Part shown: piece by piece, positions 11,770 through 24,510 of the stretch | How positions within the stretch are numbered: the stretch's first letter is position 1 | How the letters are laid out: each line of letters opens with the position of its first letter | From: Calycina herbarum | Taxonomy: Eukaryota > Ascomycota > Leotiomycetes > Helotiales > Pezizellaceae | DNA length: 60,197 bases | Direction: 5' to 3' | Assembly (NCBI GenBank): GCA_001414485.1 | Contig: LLEY01000267.1 | Coordinates: 1 to 60,197 of the forward strand | The notes under the pieces: generated by a model | The model's input: only the letters and a program-made list of their open reading frames with translations | Told to the model about the DNA's origin: nothing | Database searches by the model: none | Made by a program: the position numbers and the translations under genes

Positions 11770-14715
11770 GAAAGACAGTTAGTAGTAACTACGAAAATAT
11801 AAGGAAAAGAGTTATAAGTTATAATAGACTTAGGAGTAATAAGTAACTTTATTTCCTTAGTAGCTTTAAAGAAGCTAAACGTTCTAATCAAAGGTATAAA
11901 GCTATACTACCTAGAGGTAGTTAATAGAATAAACGTTATATACTAGGATAGAGTTATTAATTAGTAGACTATTCTAATAAAAGTTAATATTAAAAGATAC
12001 TATTTAGATATATAATTTAATATTATTAAGATAGGAAGTAAGGAAGTAATACTTAGTATACTATAGATTAAAGAATATAGTCTAGATATTAACTAGAAGG
12101 CTTAGAAAATAACCTTTAGTTAATATAATTATATAGGTTTATAATTATAACTATAGAGCTAGAACGAGGTTAGTATTACCTCTTCTAAGACGTTAGAACA
12201 CCTTACTTAAGGTCCTCTATAGGTTAGTAGAACAGCTGATAACGAAATACCTATATAGTATAGAGAATTTAAGGCTTTGTTTAAAAACCTAGAAGACTTA
12301 TAAGCTTTACTAGAACATCGTTTATAGGATTATAAGATTAAATTAAAAGAGGGTTATTACTTCTTAAAGTAAAAGCTTTAGTTATATAACTAGAAAAGCC
12401 TATAAAGAATAGAAAGTTATATAAGAGAAGGTATTAAAAAGGGATATATTAGGAAATCTAAGTTATTAATTACTTTAAATATACTTATTATTAAAAAGAA
12501 AGACGACCTAGAGAGGAGAGTAGATATTAATTACTAAGAAGTAAATTATATTATAGTTAAGAACGCTTATCTACTACTACCTAGCTAATACTTATAAGAT
12601 AAGTTAGATAAAGTAGTACGATTTATAAAACTAGATTAATAAAACGCTTATAAACTTATATAAATAAAAGTTAGAGATAAATAGAAGATAGTATTTACCT
12701 TACTATTAGATCTTTATAAATATATAGTTATACTATTTAGACTATATAATATACTAGCTATATATTAGAGATAAAATAATAATATTTTAAAAGATCTTCT
12801 AAGAGTAATAGTAATCTATTATCTAGATAATATCTTAATCTTCTTAGAAAAAGAAGAAGAATATAAGAGATATATTAAAGAAATTTTATAATAACTTATA
12901 AAAGTAAACTCTTAATTAAAACTCTTAAAATATAAGTTTAAAGTAACTTAGACACTTTTCTTAAAATAGGTATTTAGTTTAGAGAAAATAGAAATAGATC
13001 TAGTAAAAATCTAAGATATTCTAAACTAGAAGTTACTAAAGAATATTAAAGATATATAATCTTTCCTTAGATTTATAAACTTCTACTATCTATTTATTTA
13101 AGACTATATAAAGATTACTAAACTAATATTAATACTAGTAGAAAAGGCTATTAAGTTTATTCAGAATAAATAAGCTAAGAACGCTTTTTAGAGAATTAAA
13201 GTAAGATTTATAGAAAAACCTATTCTATATAATTTTAATATAAATAAACCTAGTATAATCGAAATAGACGTCTTAGATATAGTAGTAGATACGATTTATT
13301 TATAACTAAATAATAAAAGGAAACTTATACCTGTTATATATTATTTTAAAATATTTAACCTAGTATAATAAAACTATAGTATCTTTAATAAAGAATTACT
13401 TACTATAGTATTAGCTTTAGAATACTAGAGAGTCTATTTATAGCTAGTAAAGTACTAAGTTATAGTTTTATCTAACTATAAGAACCTTAGAACGTTTATA
13501 ATAACTAAGGAACTTATAACTAGATAGTTAGCTAAATAGTTAGAAATATTAAAAAGTTTAATATTATTATTTAATATATAAAGAGAATATTAAATACTTA
13601 AGCTAATACTCTTAGCTAGAAACCTAGATATAAAGAAGATAAGAAGTATAAGAAGATTATAATCTTAAAAACTCTTAAGAATAGAGACTTAGCCTCTATA
13701 ATTTATAAAATTACTACTATAAGAAATAATAATTTATAATAAGAAAAAATATAATAGATATAAGAGAAGGATTAGCTAGAGTTAGTAGAATAGGAAGATA
13801 TACTATCTAACCTAGTCTAGAGAAGAGATTTTACTAATATTTACTATATTATAAATAAGTATAATAATAAAGAAAGATATAAAAATAGAAATATAAGTTC
13901 TAGATTTATATATAAAAGAATCTATTAAAGAATATTATTTAGTACTAGCTTATAAATACTAAGGAGTTTATTAAACCCTCTAAAAGATAAGATAATATTA
14001 CTATATTAATCGATTATCTATAATAGTTAAGAAAGTAATAGTAGAATATAATACCTATACTAGGAATAAGACTTTCTATTATACTTCTTATAAATAGATA
14101 AATACTACTCTAATACTATAAATACCTTAGAAATTAATATCTTAGGATTTTATTATTAAGCTTTTAAAATCTAGAGACCTAATAATAGAAGTTAAGTATA
14201 ACTTAATCCTAGTTATAATAGAATAGCTTATAAAATATATAATTCTAGTACTATATATAGAATTAAGTATAGCTAAGGAATTAGTATTTATATTTCTTAA
14301 GAAAGTAGTCTTAAAACATAGACTATCTAAAGAAATACTCTTAGATAGAGATAAACTCTTTACTTTAAAATTCTAGATCGCTTTTATAAAATAGATAAGT
14401 ATAAAAAGAAAGCTCTTAATAGCTTTTTACCTCTAGATAAATAGAGGAAATAAATAGATAAATTAAGTAGTTAAGACATCTCTTCGTTATTATATAAACT
14501 ACTAGTAAAACAACTAAGTAGAACTATTACTCTTAATATAGTTTACTTATAATAGTTTAGTAATAGAAATAATACTTATTATACTATTCTATACTAACTT
14601 TAGATATAAATTAATAGTATACTAAGAACTACTATCTACGACTATTAATAATTAGCTTACTTATATTTAGGTCTTAAAAATTAAAAGGTTATATAAAGAA
14701 CTTATAGAAAACTTA
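11770..14715 (+). pseudogene. Gypsy B2 pol: protease, reverse transcriptase, RNase H, integrase (first part)
   Basis: Protease: VIIDLGVISNFISL near 11825 (family form LIDSGATHNFIS). Reverse transcriptase: RRVDINYQEVN, FIKLDQQNAYKLIQIK, and the YLDD box as IYYLDNILIF near 12820. RNase H: IIEIDVLDIVVDTIY, FNKELLTIVLALEYQRVY. Integrase core: LLDRDKLFTLKFQ (second Asp) near 14340. It is cut at 14715 by pogo-4. Stops are mainly TAG/TAA at Gln/Trp positions. Confidence 0.8.
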
Positions 14716-16580
14716 TAACGTAGTATACCAGGACCTCGTGATTATTAGAACCTCGTGAATTTTTTCCTACTCTACTACTTTAAAATATAATAAAACTACT
14801 ATAATATATTAAATTAATTAAAACTACTTAGAATCTAATAAACTAGATATATCTACAACTTCTTAATATATCTACGTATTATAACTAGTTTTTCTATAAG
14901 TGCTATAACGTCGCCGAGTCGTTTATTCTTTATCTTCTCTACTCTTCTTAAAGCGCTTATTACGTCGAACCTGCTTCTTCGTATTCTTCTAGGCTAATCC
15001 GTTCTATATATCCTCTATAGTAAGTGTACCTCCTTTTTAGACACAGGTATTTTTAGCTCTCTAGCGTTTACTAAGAGCTTTATTTACTATTCGAAGTATA
15101 TAGACCTCGGCTAATAAGAGGGTTACCTTATAAGCTAATCGCTCTATACCTTTTACTAACAAAGCGATTGTCTAGAAAATAGATGTTAGTAAGCTTCCTT
15201 AGTAACAAGTAATATAATCCTTAATAAGAGTTGATTACGAAAGAGCTTCAGAAGAGTTATAAGGAGTCTAGGAGACCTAAGAAGTAGCGTTAGCAGAGAG
15301 AGGTCTAGTAGGTATAGGAGTCTATAACTTGATATTAAGCTTTAAGATTATAGTCTAGAGTTCTAGAGACACTAGACCAGCTTTACAGAACCCAGCTTTA
15401 GCGTTTTAGGTTATTATTAACTAGTTATAAGCTATATAAAACGTAAGAAAGAACTCGACCTTAGTAATATAGTTTATATAAGTCTTAATAAAGGTCTTAA
15501 TTTAACGCTTATATATACGTTTAAGAATACTAAAACACTTAACGTCGAGTAGCTAGGTTAGATAAGACGAATAAGAAGGTAGATAAAGAGTAATAATATT
15601 ATATAACTTATAATACTCTTAGAATACTACTAATTTATAACTCTTATATCTATCTAGAACTAACATTCGATATAGCCCTTTTATATAATTATAAGTATAC
15701 TTATCGAAGTGTTCTAGCTATTCTAAGCCTATCTTATTATTAGTCTATCTATTACTAGTTAGTTTAATAACCTAGTTGTTAAGAAGACCGCTCTTAGTAT
15801 ACTAACTAGTAAGGTGATTTTTCTCTTAAACTACTAAGAATAGAGAGATACTTAAACCCTCTCTATTAATATAGACAATTACTATAGCCTATTCCTGATT
15901 ACCTAGCTAGACAGCCTTACCTCTACTACGTTAATCAGCGTATATAATAACTATTCTAGCGTAGATAACACCTATTATAAAACTAGTCTCGTCAAAGTTA
16001 TAGAAATCGTAGTCTTAGATCCTATATTTCGCCTATATATTCTCTACTAGTCAAAACCACGTACTAATTAGCTTAGGATCTTTATATAAGGCTCTTTAGA
16101 AATCGTAAACGCGATTAAAACATGTCTTTAGTTCTAGACGTTGTTATATAAATCGTTGTACCTAGTTCTTTCTAACGCGTTATTCTCTATATAACTCGAG
16201 TATATAATTTACTATATCTTCTATACTACCTAGCCGGGGTGTAAATCCTCTTATATCTAGATTAAGCATATTTTAAATAATCACCTCCTCTTCTATTATA
16301 GTTATTTTATAATTTACTAGCCAGCGTTTACTAAGAGTAGTTCAACCAGCTATTCTATTAGTAAGTATAGAATAAGAGACTCTATATAGCTTTATAGCTT
16401 TACTACGGTTTATTCGTTTAGATAATCGAATAGCTTCGATAACTAGAATAATTCAAGCTTCTTAGGTTTAAGATTCTATTAGGTAGTTGTTAAGAAAACG
16501 CGTGTTAAAGTTAGAGGTAGTAGAGTAAGGAAAAAATTCACGAGGTTCTGATAATCACGAGGTCCTAATATACTACGTTA
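14716..16580 (-). mobile_element. pogo-4: full-length pogo/Fot1-type transposon in the Gypsy B2 integrase
   Basis: A 1865-bp element with matching ends TAACGTAGTATACCAGGACC at 14716 and its inverse at 16580. Each end carries two 17-bp direct blocks (ACCAGGACCTCGTGATT, then ATTAGAACCTCGTGAAT). The transposase is on the minus strand, start about 16487 (ATG apparently changed to ATA), end about 14810. Motifs: DFYNFDETSFIIGVIYARIV (first Asp), LVLDRYKSYKLVVF (second Asp, family form LVLDGHESH), and a QPLD-type block read as LLDVKCFSILKRIY. It is essentially the same length and layout as pogo-5 (57563-59426, 1864 bp) and is a RIPped relative. Confidence 0.85.
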
Positions 16581-17040
16581 GTTTATTATAGAAAGACATA
16601 TATACTATTATAATAAATAATATAGTTAGAAGCTAATACTAAAAGAGAGAGATAAAGTCTACCTAGTATAAAAAAATATTAATATAAAGAGACTAAGTAA
16701 TAAATTAGATTATAAAAAACTTAGACTATTTAAAATTAAATATATTAAAAGACCTTTAAATTATAAATTAGTATTACTAAAAACTATAAACATCTATCTA
16801 GTATTCTATATATCTCTACTTAAACTAGTACTACTAGGAGTACTACTAGCTCTACTTATAGAAATTTAACTAGTAAACCTAAATACTAAATATAAAGTTA
16901 AAAGAATTCTTAACTATAAACTTATTAGAAGATAAGTTAAGTACTTAGTTAAATAGTTAAATTACCTATACTTAGAAAATACTTAGGAACTAAGAAGTAA
17001 TCTTAACTATTACTTAGTAGAACTTTAGAAATTCTACTAG
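16581..17040 (+). pseudogene. Gypsy B2 integrase C-terminus and chromodomain
   Basis: Continues the pol frame after pogo-4. It shows KVYLV-KNINIKRPSNKLDY (the GPF/Y-like region of Gypsy integrases, normally ..GPF..) and then ILNYKLIRRQVKYLVKQLNY followed by ENTQELRSNLNY, a degraded chromodomain (normally ..KYLVKWKGY...NTWEP..). Chromodomains of this type direct integration to methylated heterochromatin, which would fit the nested layout, though that link is inference. Confidence 0.75.
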
Positions 17041-17698
17041 TAAAACCTAGGTTTACTTATATCTTATAGTCTAAAGAAAAGGTCTTAAGAAATGCTAAGT
17101 TAAGGCTTATCTTAGATTAGAAACTAATAAGAATAAGTAGAGCTACTAGATAGATAACCTCTGTCTCTTACTATTCTTTTTCCTTTCTTTCTTTCTTCTT
17201 CTTTTCTTTCTTTTCTACCTTCTTAGTAGTATTAAGTTTATTAAGAAAACAAAGCTCTTAATAAGACATTTTATACTACCTTTCTTTTAGAAAGGCCTTC
17301 TACTTTCGTAACTATAGAATCCTTACTATCGCCTTCTCCTTCTCTCTCTCTAGCTTCTTCTCTTATCTTTTAATAAAGGCTTAGTCGCTAGTATAGAGAA
17401 CGTTCTTCTTTTAAGTATTATTAGTCCTATTATATTTTAGCTTTAACTAGATATATTTAGAGTATTAAGAGGATTAGAAGGAATTAATAAAACATCTATA
17501 CTTTTAAGAAGTATAGTAGAAGTAAAGTAATATTTCGTTATAAACTATTTTAATACTTTTTATAAGAAGTATTCGTTCTTCTTTCTTCTTTTATATAGAG
17601 TAGGATATAATAGAAAGGAAAGAATACTACTAGTACTCTAACCGAGTTCCTTAGCTTATACTTAAGTATAAGAATATACTAGGCTAAGAGAGAGATAG
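17040..17698 (-). pseudogene. Antisense frame between Gypsy B2 pol and its 3' LTR
   Basis: Counterpart of 7350-8040, here on the minus strand because B2 faces the other way. The frame reads NNT-KKNVLYTSD-AFIKR, then KKLEREKEKAIVRIL and a Lys/Glu-rich coiled-coil-like stretch, matching the B1 copy in the same frame with mostly conservative or RIP-type differences. The product is not recognised. Confidence 0.45.
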
Positions 17699-18145
17699 TA
17701 TTATAAATTATATTATATATAGTAAGTAGTCTAGACAGCGCTCTAATAAGATAAGACACGATATCTAGGAAATAGAAAGTAATATAAGAGGGAATTAGTA
17801 ATATAAAAGTATTTAGATATTCTAGGATCTTATTATTAGATAACTGTTAGAAGTTATATAATAGATTCTATTAGATCTTATAAGAGATCTATAGAGATCT
17901 AGGGATCTATATCTATATAGAGATCTAGATAGTATAGAAGGTTTTATATAAGACTAGCACGTCTACTATTAGATAGAAGCTTCGTACTTAACTTTAGTTA
18001 TTAATCTTATTATCTTATTTAATATCTTTAATATAAGTAACGAGTTCACTTCTAAGTAAATAACCCGGCGTATCTATACTTCTTATCTATATACTAACCT
18101 TCGAGACTTAGTTATCTTTGTTTAGTTCGTTTAAGTTTCGTTATA
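17699..18145 (+). repeat. 3' LTR of Gypsy B2
   Basis: 447 bp, TATTATAAATTATATT to GTTTCGTTATA, preceded by the purine-rich GAGAGAGATAG that would be the polypurine tract. Followed directly by the TTATA target-site duplication. Confidence 0.85.
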
Positions 18146-18150
18146 TTATA

Positions 18151-21100
18151 TATTTTATAAGTCGTTCTATAATAACTAGGATCGAGTTATACTTAACTTC
18201 TATTATTAGATCTTTAGATTTTAGTAATTTAATAATAAAATCCTAAGAGATCGATTTCTAAGGTATTTATAGTACTAGAGTAGTACCTATCTATCTATAA
18301 GATATGTAGTAGAAAGCCTTATTCCTAGTATAGGTATTATATTCTACTAATACTTTCTTAACTACTCTTAATACTCTATCGATATAGTAATATCGTTTAA
18401 TCTACTAAAGTGTTTTATAAACTCCTTAGTAATTATATACTAGTATAGAATAGTATTCTCTAATAAATTCCTTTATATATAAAGTAGGAATCTAGAGTTT
18501 TCTATTCTTTTACTAGTTTTCTTCTACTAGAAAACCTTATATATTCTTTTCTTAAGTCTAATAAATTTTCTTCCTCTATAGATTAACGTTTTTAGTTATA
18601 GTAATCTTATATACTATTAGTACTAAGTCGCTGTTTTTATTATACTTTAATATCGCTATATTAATATATTTCCTATTTTTCTTATAGCCTGGTTTCTAGC
18701 TTAAAGTATTAGCTTAAGTATTACTTATACTATTAATATATTAAATAATTATCTTAAATCCTATTAAGGTCTTAGACTACCTAGCTAGGTGTCTAGTAAT
18801 AAGTTCCTTAGTTATAGTAAATATTCTTAGGTTTAGATAATTAGTAAGCACTGTTACTAGGTATATTATACTCTAGAAGTAAATTCTCTATTCTTTAAAA
18901 GCTAGAATAATAGCTATTAATTCTTTATTATAAATACTATAGTTCTATTATATTATATTAAAAGTTTTTAAGAAATATACTATAGATATAAGTTTTCCTA
19001 TTTTATTTAGCTATAGATATACAGCGTCTACTACTATATCTAAGACGTCTGTTTCTATTATACTTAGTTTCTTATAATCAAAGTTATATAGAATTAGTTT
19101 TACTATAAACTATTCTTTGATTTTCTAGAAGACTGCTTTAGCTTTCTTATCTTAGATAAAAGCTATAGCTTTTCTAGTTAGTATTAATATTAGTTTTACT
19201 ATCTTTATATAGTTCTTAATAAATAGTTAATAGAAGTTAGTAAATCCTAAAAAGGATTATATATCTTTAACGTTTCTTAGTAATTCCTATTTAATAATAG
19301 TATAGATCTTTTTAAGATCTATTTCTATTTTTCCTAGACTAAAAATATATCTAAGAAAAAGAGTATAAGTAACTCTAAACTTATATTTCAAGAGTTTTAA
19401 TTAAGAGTCTACTTTTATAAGTTATTATAAAACTTCTTTAAAATATCTCTTATATTCCTCTTTATTTTCTAAGAAGATTAATATATTATCTAGAAAGTAT
19501 ATAATAGTAACTTCTAGAAAGTCTTCTAGAATACTATTATTCTATCTCTAGTAAGTAGCTAGTATATTAGTTAGACTAAAAGATATTACTATATACTCGT
19601 AGAGTCTTAATAGTAAGACAAATACTGTTTTCTATTTATACCTAGCTTTAATTCTAATTAAGCTATAGGTATTTTACTAATCTAGTTTTATAAATTTCTT
19701 TACTTAGCTTAACTTATTCTATAAGTATTAGCTAGTTAGTAATAGATAAGCGTTCTTAATTATTATATTATTTAGCTTCTTATAATTAATATATACTCGT
19801 CTATTTAAATCGTTCTTTTTCTTAATAATAAGTATATTTAAAAAGATAAGTAATTTAGATTTTCGAATATATCTCTTCTTTATTTCTTATTAGATATAAC
19901 TTTCTAATAAAGCTAAGTTATTCTAGTTATATAGTTAAAGCTTCTACTTTCTAAGGTTATAACTCTCTATTAACTTAATCTTATAATTCTATAGTTAGTG
20001 TTTAAGAAGAGTATATATATCTTCTAGGTCTTTAAATAATTTCGTAAATTCTCTATACTATATAAGTATTTTATTATTAGCTTTCTTACTAACCTATAGA
20101 AGACCTTAGACTAGGTGTTCTAGCGCGTTAGAAGAGGTAGCGCTAATCTCGTTCTAGTCTTATAGTTATAAATACGAACCTACGTATTTATATAAATACG
20201 AACCTACGTATTTATATAAGCTAAAGATTATTATTTAAGCCTTCTAGTTAATATCTAGATTATATTCTTAAATTTATAATATACTAAGTATTACTTTCTT
20301 ACTTCTTATTTTGATAATATTAATTCTTATTAGAATAGTTTACTAATTAATAATTCCGTTCTAATATACAACGTTCGTTCTATTAACTACTCTAAGGTAG
20401 TATAGTATTATACTTTTAATTAGAACGTTTAGCTTCTTTAGAGCTATTAGAGAAAGGAAATTACTCGTTACTTCAGAGTTAATTATAACTCGAAGTTTCT
20501 TTTCTTATATCTTTACTATTACTATAAGTTAATATTCTCTAGTTATAGTATAAATCTCTAGTTTAATATAATAAACCTTGAATTTTCGTTTACTAGTATC
20601 TCTTCTTAGAGAGCTTAAGAAGAATATTACCTTTTTATTATTAGAAAAGGCTATTATATATATTAGACTATCTTCTATAGTTCTCTTAGGTTCTAGAAGT
20701 GTTTCTATAAAACATTTCTCTATTAACTAGTCTAATATAGCTCGTAGTTTATACTAAACCTATTTAATAGTTACTTTATATAAAATCTTAGTAACCTATT
20801 ATTTATCTTTTATAAGTTAGTAAAATTCTTAGATTAACATAGCTTAGAGGTTTACCTTAGTAACTCTAAACATCTGCTAATCTTCTAATCCTTTAAATAC
20901 TATAGTAACTTCTTTTTCTACTCTTAATATCTAATATTTCTTATTAATTACTAACTTATAATCTTAACTAGATAGATAGGTAATAATATCTAATTTTAGA
21001 TATCTATTATATTTATTAAATCCTTCTAGATAAGACTACTACTATTTAGTAGTATCTCTCTTTAGGTTAGTAACTATCTATATATCTCCCTTCTCTAGGT

Positions 21101-22591
21101 AGTTATTAAGTACTACCTACTTAGGTCCTAGTTCCTTAAATTTAATACTTTCTCTTTTAGTAATAGAGCTAACTATAGTTACTTAGTCCTAGTTATTCTA
21201 TACTATTATATAAGTAGTTAAGATAGTAGGATTAATTCCTTAAGTAGAATATAAGCTTTAAAAGTTAGATTTCTAGCTTTCTATATATAACTATCTATTC
21301 CCTCTCTTAAAGGTTCTAATAAACACCTATATTTCCTCTTATTTAGGTTTATATATTTAGAGATCTACTTCTAATAAGTTAGATATTAGTTCTAATAATT
21401 CTAATAAACTTATTAAGAGTAATAATTCGTATTTAACCTATAGTAGTACTATCTATTCTTTAGTTAAACGCGTGTTATAATATATCTTAAGAAGTAGGTT
21501 ACTATTATTATTAGTATTCTATATTCCTTCTATTTAGGCCTTAAGTTTCTTAGTCTACTTAATCTATATACTATATCTTCTAGCTTCGAGCTTCTTATCT
21601 ATAAGTTCGATTTGATTAAGTAATACTACCTCTATTTAGATAGTAGTATTAATCTGTTTCTTCTCTTTAGAGTCTTTCTTCTTACTATACTCGTTTACTC
21701 TATAGCTAGGAAGGCTATATAAGTAATATAAGTTTTACTCGCCTCGATAATTTCGCTTCTTCTAAGAAAGTTCTCTCTTTTAGAAGTTCTTTTTCATAGT
21801 TTCTTTCTTTAGAACCTATGATTTCTAAGTAGTATTAATTTCTATAGAATCTCTATAGTTCTTTTTCCTACTCTTTTCTTGTTAATGTCTATAACTACCT
21901 CTTTTCTCTAGGCTTTGTTTATAATTCTAATTATTAATCTTAATTATATTATTTATTAACTTATTAAGCGTGTCTAAGAAATCGTTCTAAGCTAGCTCGT
22001 CTTTAATACTATCTTTTAATCCTTTATAAAACTATTTATATAAGACTTCGTTATTCTAGCTAAGGTATATAGAGTACTACTAGAATATTAATATATACTT
22101 AGTAGCTAAGCCTTTTTATTAAAGAGTATATAAGGTCTATACTACTTTTTTCTTTAAATCTATATCTATAAACATCTAATTAATTCCTTTCTTAAACCTA
22201 GCAACGGTTAAGAATAACTTTTAAGTACTCTTATAAGATTTAATACCTTTTTATTTAATATTTTATTTTTCTAAAAATCCTCTAAATAAGATTCTATTTA
22301 GTTATATACTACTTCTTTAAGACAGGTAGTAAGCTATATAACCTAATCTGTTTTATAAGTAAACTATACTAAGTAAAAGTTCAAGTATATTAAAGCTTTT
22401 ATAATAAACTTAGTAAGTTTCTCTAGAGAGCTATTAAATGTTTTTAGTACTAGTAGTTTTACATCTTCTATAAGAGTAGTAATCAGTGCTACTAGTATTA
22501 TTAGCACTGCCGGTAGTATAGGAGTTAAGCCCGAGGCTATAGTATATTTTTTAACATCGTATTAGTAGTACTTCTAAGTAGGTACTTAAGA
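18151..22591 (-). pseudogene. Gypsy B1 gag and pol relic up to the B2 insertion point
   Basis: Mirror-image order of the Gypsy B2 genes: from right to left gag (about 22500-21400), protease (about 20550-20350), reverse transcriptase and RNase H (about 19950-18950), and the start of integrase (to 18151). DNA-level similarity to 9400-14230 on the opposite strand is evident along the block. Coordinates of the subdomains are approximate. Frames are broken throughout by RIP stops. Confidence 0.7.
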
Positions 22592-23036
22592 TATAATAAA
22601 ATAACAAACTATCTAACAAAGGTAATCGTTTCAAAGGTTAGTATATAGGTAAGAAGTATAGATACGCCGGGTTATTTACTTAGAAGTAAACTCGTTACTT
22701 ATATTAAAGATATTAAATAAGATAATAAGATTAATAACTAAAGTTAAGTACGAAGCTCCTATCTAATAGTAGACGTGCTAGTCTTATATAAAACCCTCTA
22801 TACTATCTAGATCCTTATATAGGTATAGATCTCTAGATCTCTATAAATCTCTTAAAGTATCTAAGAGGATCTATTATATAACTTCTAATAGTTATCTAAT
22901 AGTAAGATCCTAGAATATCTAAATACCTTCGTATTACTAATTCCCTCCGGTGTTACCTTCTATTTCCTAGATATTATACCTTATTCTATTAGAGCGCCGT
23001 CTAGACTACTTATTACGTATAACGTGATTCGTAATA
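22592..23036 (-). repeat. 5' LTR of Gypsy B1
   Basis: 445 bp; outer border followed by TATAG (23037-23041), which matches 5593-5597. On the minus strand it starts TATTACGAATCACG and ends TATTTTATTATA. Confidence 0.85.
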
Positions 23037-23041
23037 TATAG

Positions 23042-24510
23042 CTAGCTTAAGAACGGTTATACTATCTTACTAGATAATTTACTTCTATTTAAAGAACGGC
23101 TTTATATTTAAAAGAGTACTAAACTCTATATAAGTCTAATCTAACAAGTCTACGACTAAGTATCTAGTACTTACCTAAGTACTTAAAAGATATCCTAGTT
23201 ATTAGCTCCTGTTTACTACTAGATTAGTATAGGTTTAGACTATAAAGTATACGTAGCTAACTACTAAGTATATAGATACTCTTATTCTTAATAGACTAAA
23301 TAATAAGAGTTCTTTCACCTACTACTAGTTTCTGATTATCTAATATAGTATTTATATATAGATTTTAAGTTCTTTCTAAAAGATAAACACGGATATAATA
23401 CTATACTAGTATTTATTAACTATCTTAGAAAGGATTTAATATCTATTCTCTACTATTCTATAACTGATATTAGAGGATTAGCTTAACTTTTTATATAATA
23501 GATCTATTGTTTTAAACACTGTTTTAAATCGATTACGTCTAATAGAGAACCTTAATTCGTCTTAGCTTTTTAGACGGAATTCTATTATATTATTAGTATT
23601 AAGCTTAAACTCTCTATAGCTTACTATAAATAAACAGATAGTTAGATAGAGATTATAAACTAATATATCGATTAGAGGCTAAGGCCTTTCGTAATCTACT
23701 ATTAGAATAATTAGAGCGAGTTAATCTCTCTAATAGACCGAGTATAAATAACTATTCTATACTTCTTAATTAGTATAACCTCTTATTAGCTTAAGTTCAG
23801 ACTTAATTTAAGAACCTTATAAGACTAGAATACTTTAAAGACTTCTATTCTCTAGGAACGATTAAATTATAATAAGGTAGTTAAAATAGCTCGATATATA
23901 TACTCGGCTTAGAACGTAGCTAAAGATAATATAACCAAAGCCTAGTAGAGAATATAAGATAGTATAAATTAATACTAAAGAGCTATTAACTAGGATATTA
24001 GTAATAAAGTCTACTTATTAACAAGAAATCTTAAGATAAATCGACCTAGCTAAAAGCTAGCCGAGTAGTAGATAGAACCTTTTAAGATACTAGAATATAT
24101 AAAACACTTTTATAAGTTAAAGCTTCTAGAAGGATTATTAATTTATAACGTTTTTACTATAGATATACTATCTAAGGACTTAAATACCTCTCTACCTAGA
24201 TAGGAAGTCTTAGAGCTATCTCTAGAGATTATTTAGAGTATATAAGAATAGAAAGTCTAAGAGATTCTTACTAGTAGACTTTTTAGAAGATAACTATAGT
24301 ATTAAGTAAAATAGGTTAGCTACGATTTAGACTCTACTTAGTATTCTACTAATAATTTTTAAGGTTTACTATATTAATTAAGAGACTTCTACGTTAAATA
24401 CCTAGAGTAACTAGGACTACCGCGACTTCTCTCTAAATAGATACGTATATAGGAAATAGATAAGAACGACTAAAGAGTTTTATTATTTAACTAAATAACT
24501 CTTAAGAATA
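23042..24510 (+). pseudogene. Gypsy A pol, second part: integrase and chromodomain
   Basis: Resumes after Gypsy B1. Peptides: KLKLSIAYYK-TDSQIEIINQ (the integrase block AYHPQTDGQTER..N with the catalytic Glu) near 23610, DISNKVYLLTRNLKINRPSQ (C-terminal integrase fold) near 24000, and VQEILTSRLFRR-LQYQVK (chromodomain entry; later D..PTWYP-like) near 24260-24330. Stops are TAG/TAA at Gln/Trp positions. The frame ends near 24510, well before the 3' LTR, leaving a 1.3-kb interval. Confidence 0.8.

Larger units (their letters stand above)
8947..18145 (+). mobile_element. Gypsy B2: complete chromovirus LTR retrotransposon inserted in Gypsy B1
   Basis: Two direct LTRs of identical length (447 bp each: 8947-9393 and 17699-18145) and a perfect 5-bp duplication TTATA (8942-8946, 18146-18150). 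In between, plus strand: gag (about 9560-10200), protease (about 11770-12110), reverse transcriptase (12330-13130), RNase H (13190-13560), integrase (about 13950-14715, continuing at 16581) and chromodomain (about 16880-17040). Subtracting pogo-4 (14716-16580, 1865 bp) leaves about 7.3 kb, a normal length for the group. Heavily RIPped and inactive. Confidence 0.9.
5598..23036 (-). mobile_element. Gypsy B1: chromovirus LTR retrotransposon, split by two insertions
   Basis: A minus-strand element with its 5' LTR at 22592-23036 and 3' LTR at 5598-7349 (the latter opened by a Tc1 element). Both outer borders show the 5-bp duplication TATAG (5593-5597, 23037-23041). Going leftwards from the 5' LTR one meets gag, protease, reverse transcriptase, RNase H and the first part of integrase (22591-18151), then the integrase remainder and chromodomain (8946-8041), then an antisense-oriented frame (8040-7350). 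The integrase is split by Gypsy B2 (8947-18145), which belongs to the same family but faces the other way. All frames are destroyed by RIP. Confidence 0.85.
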
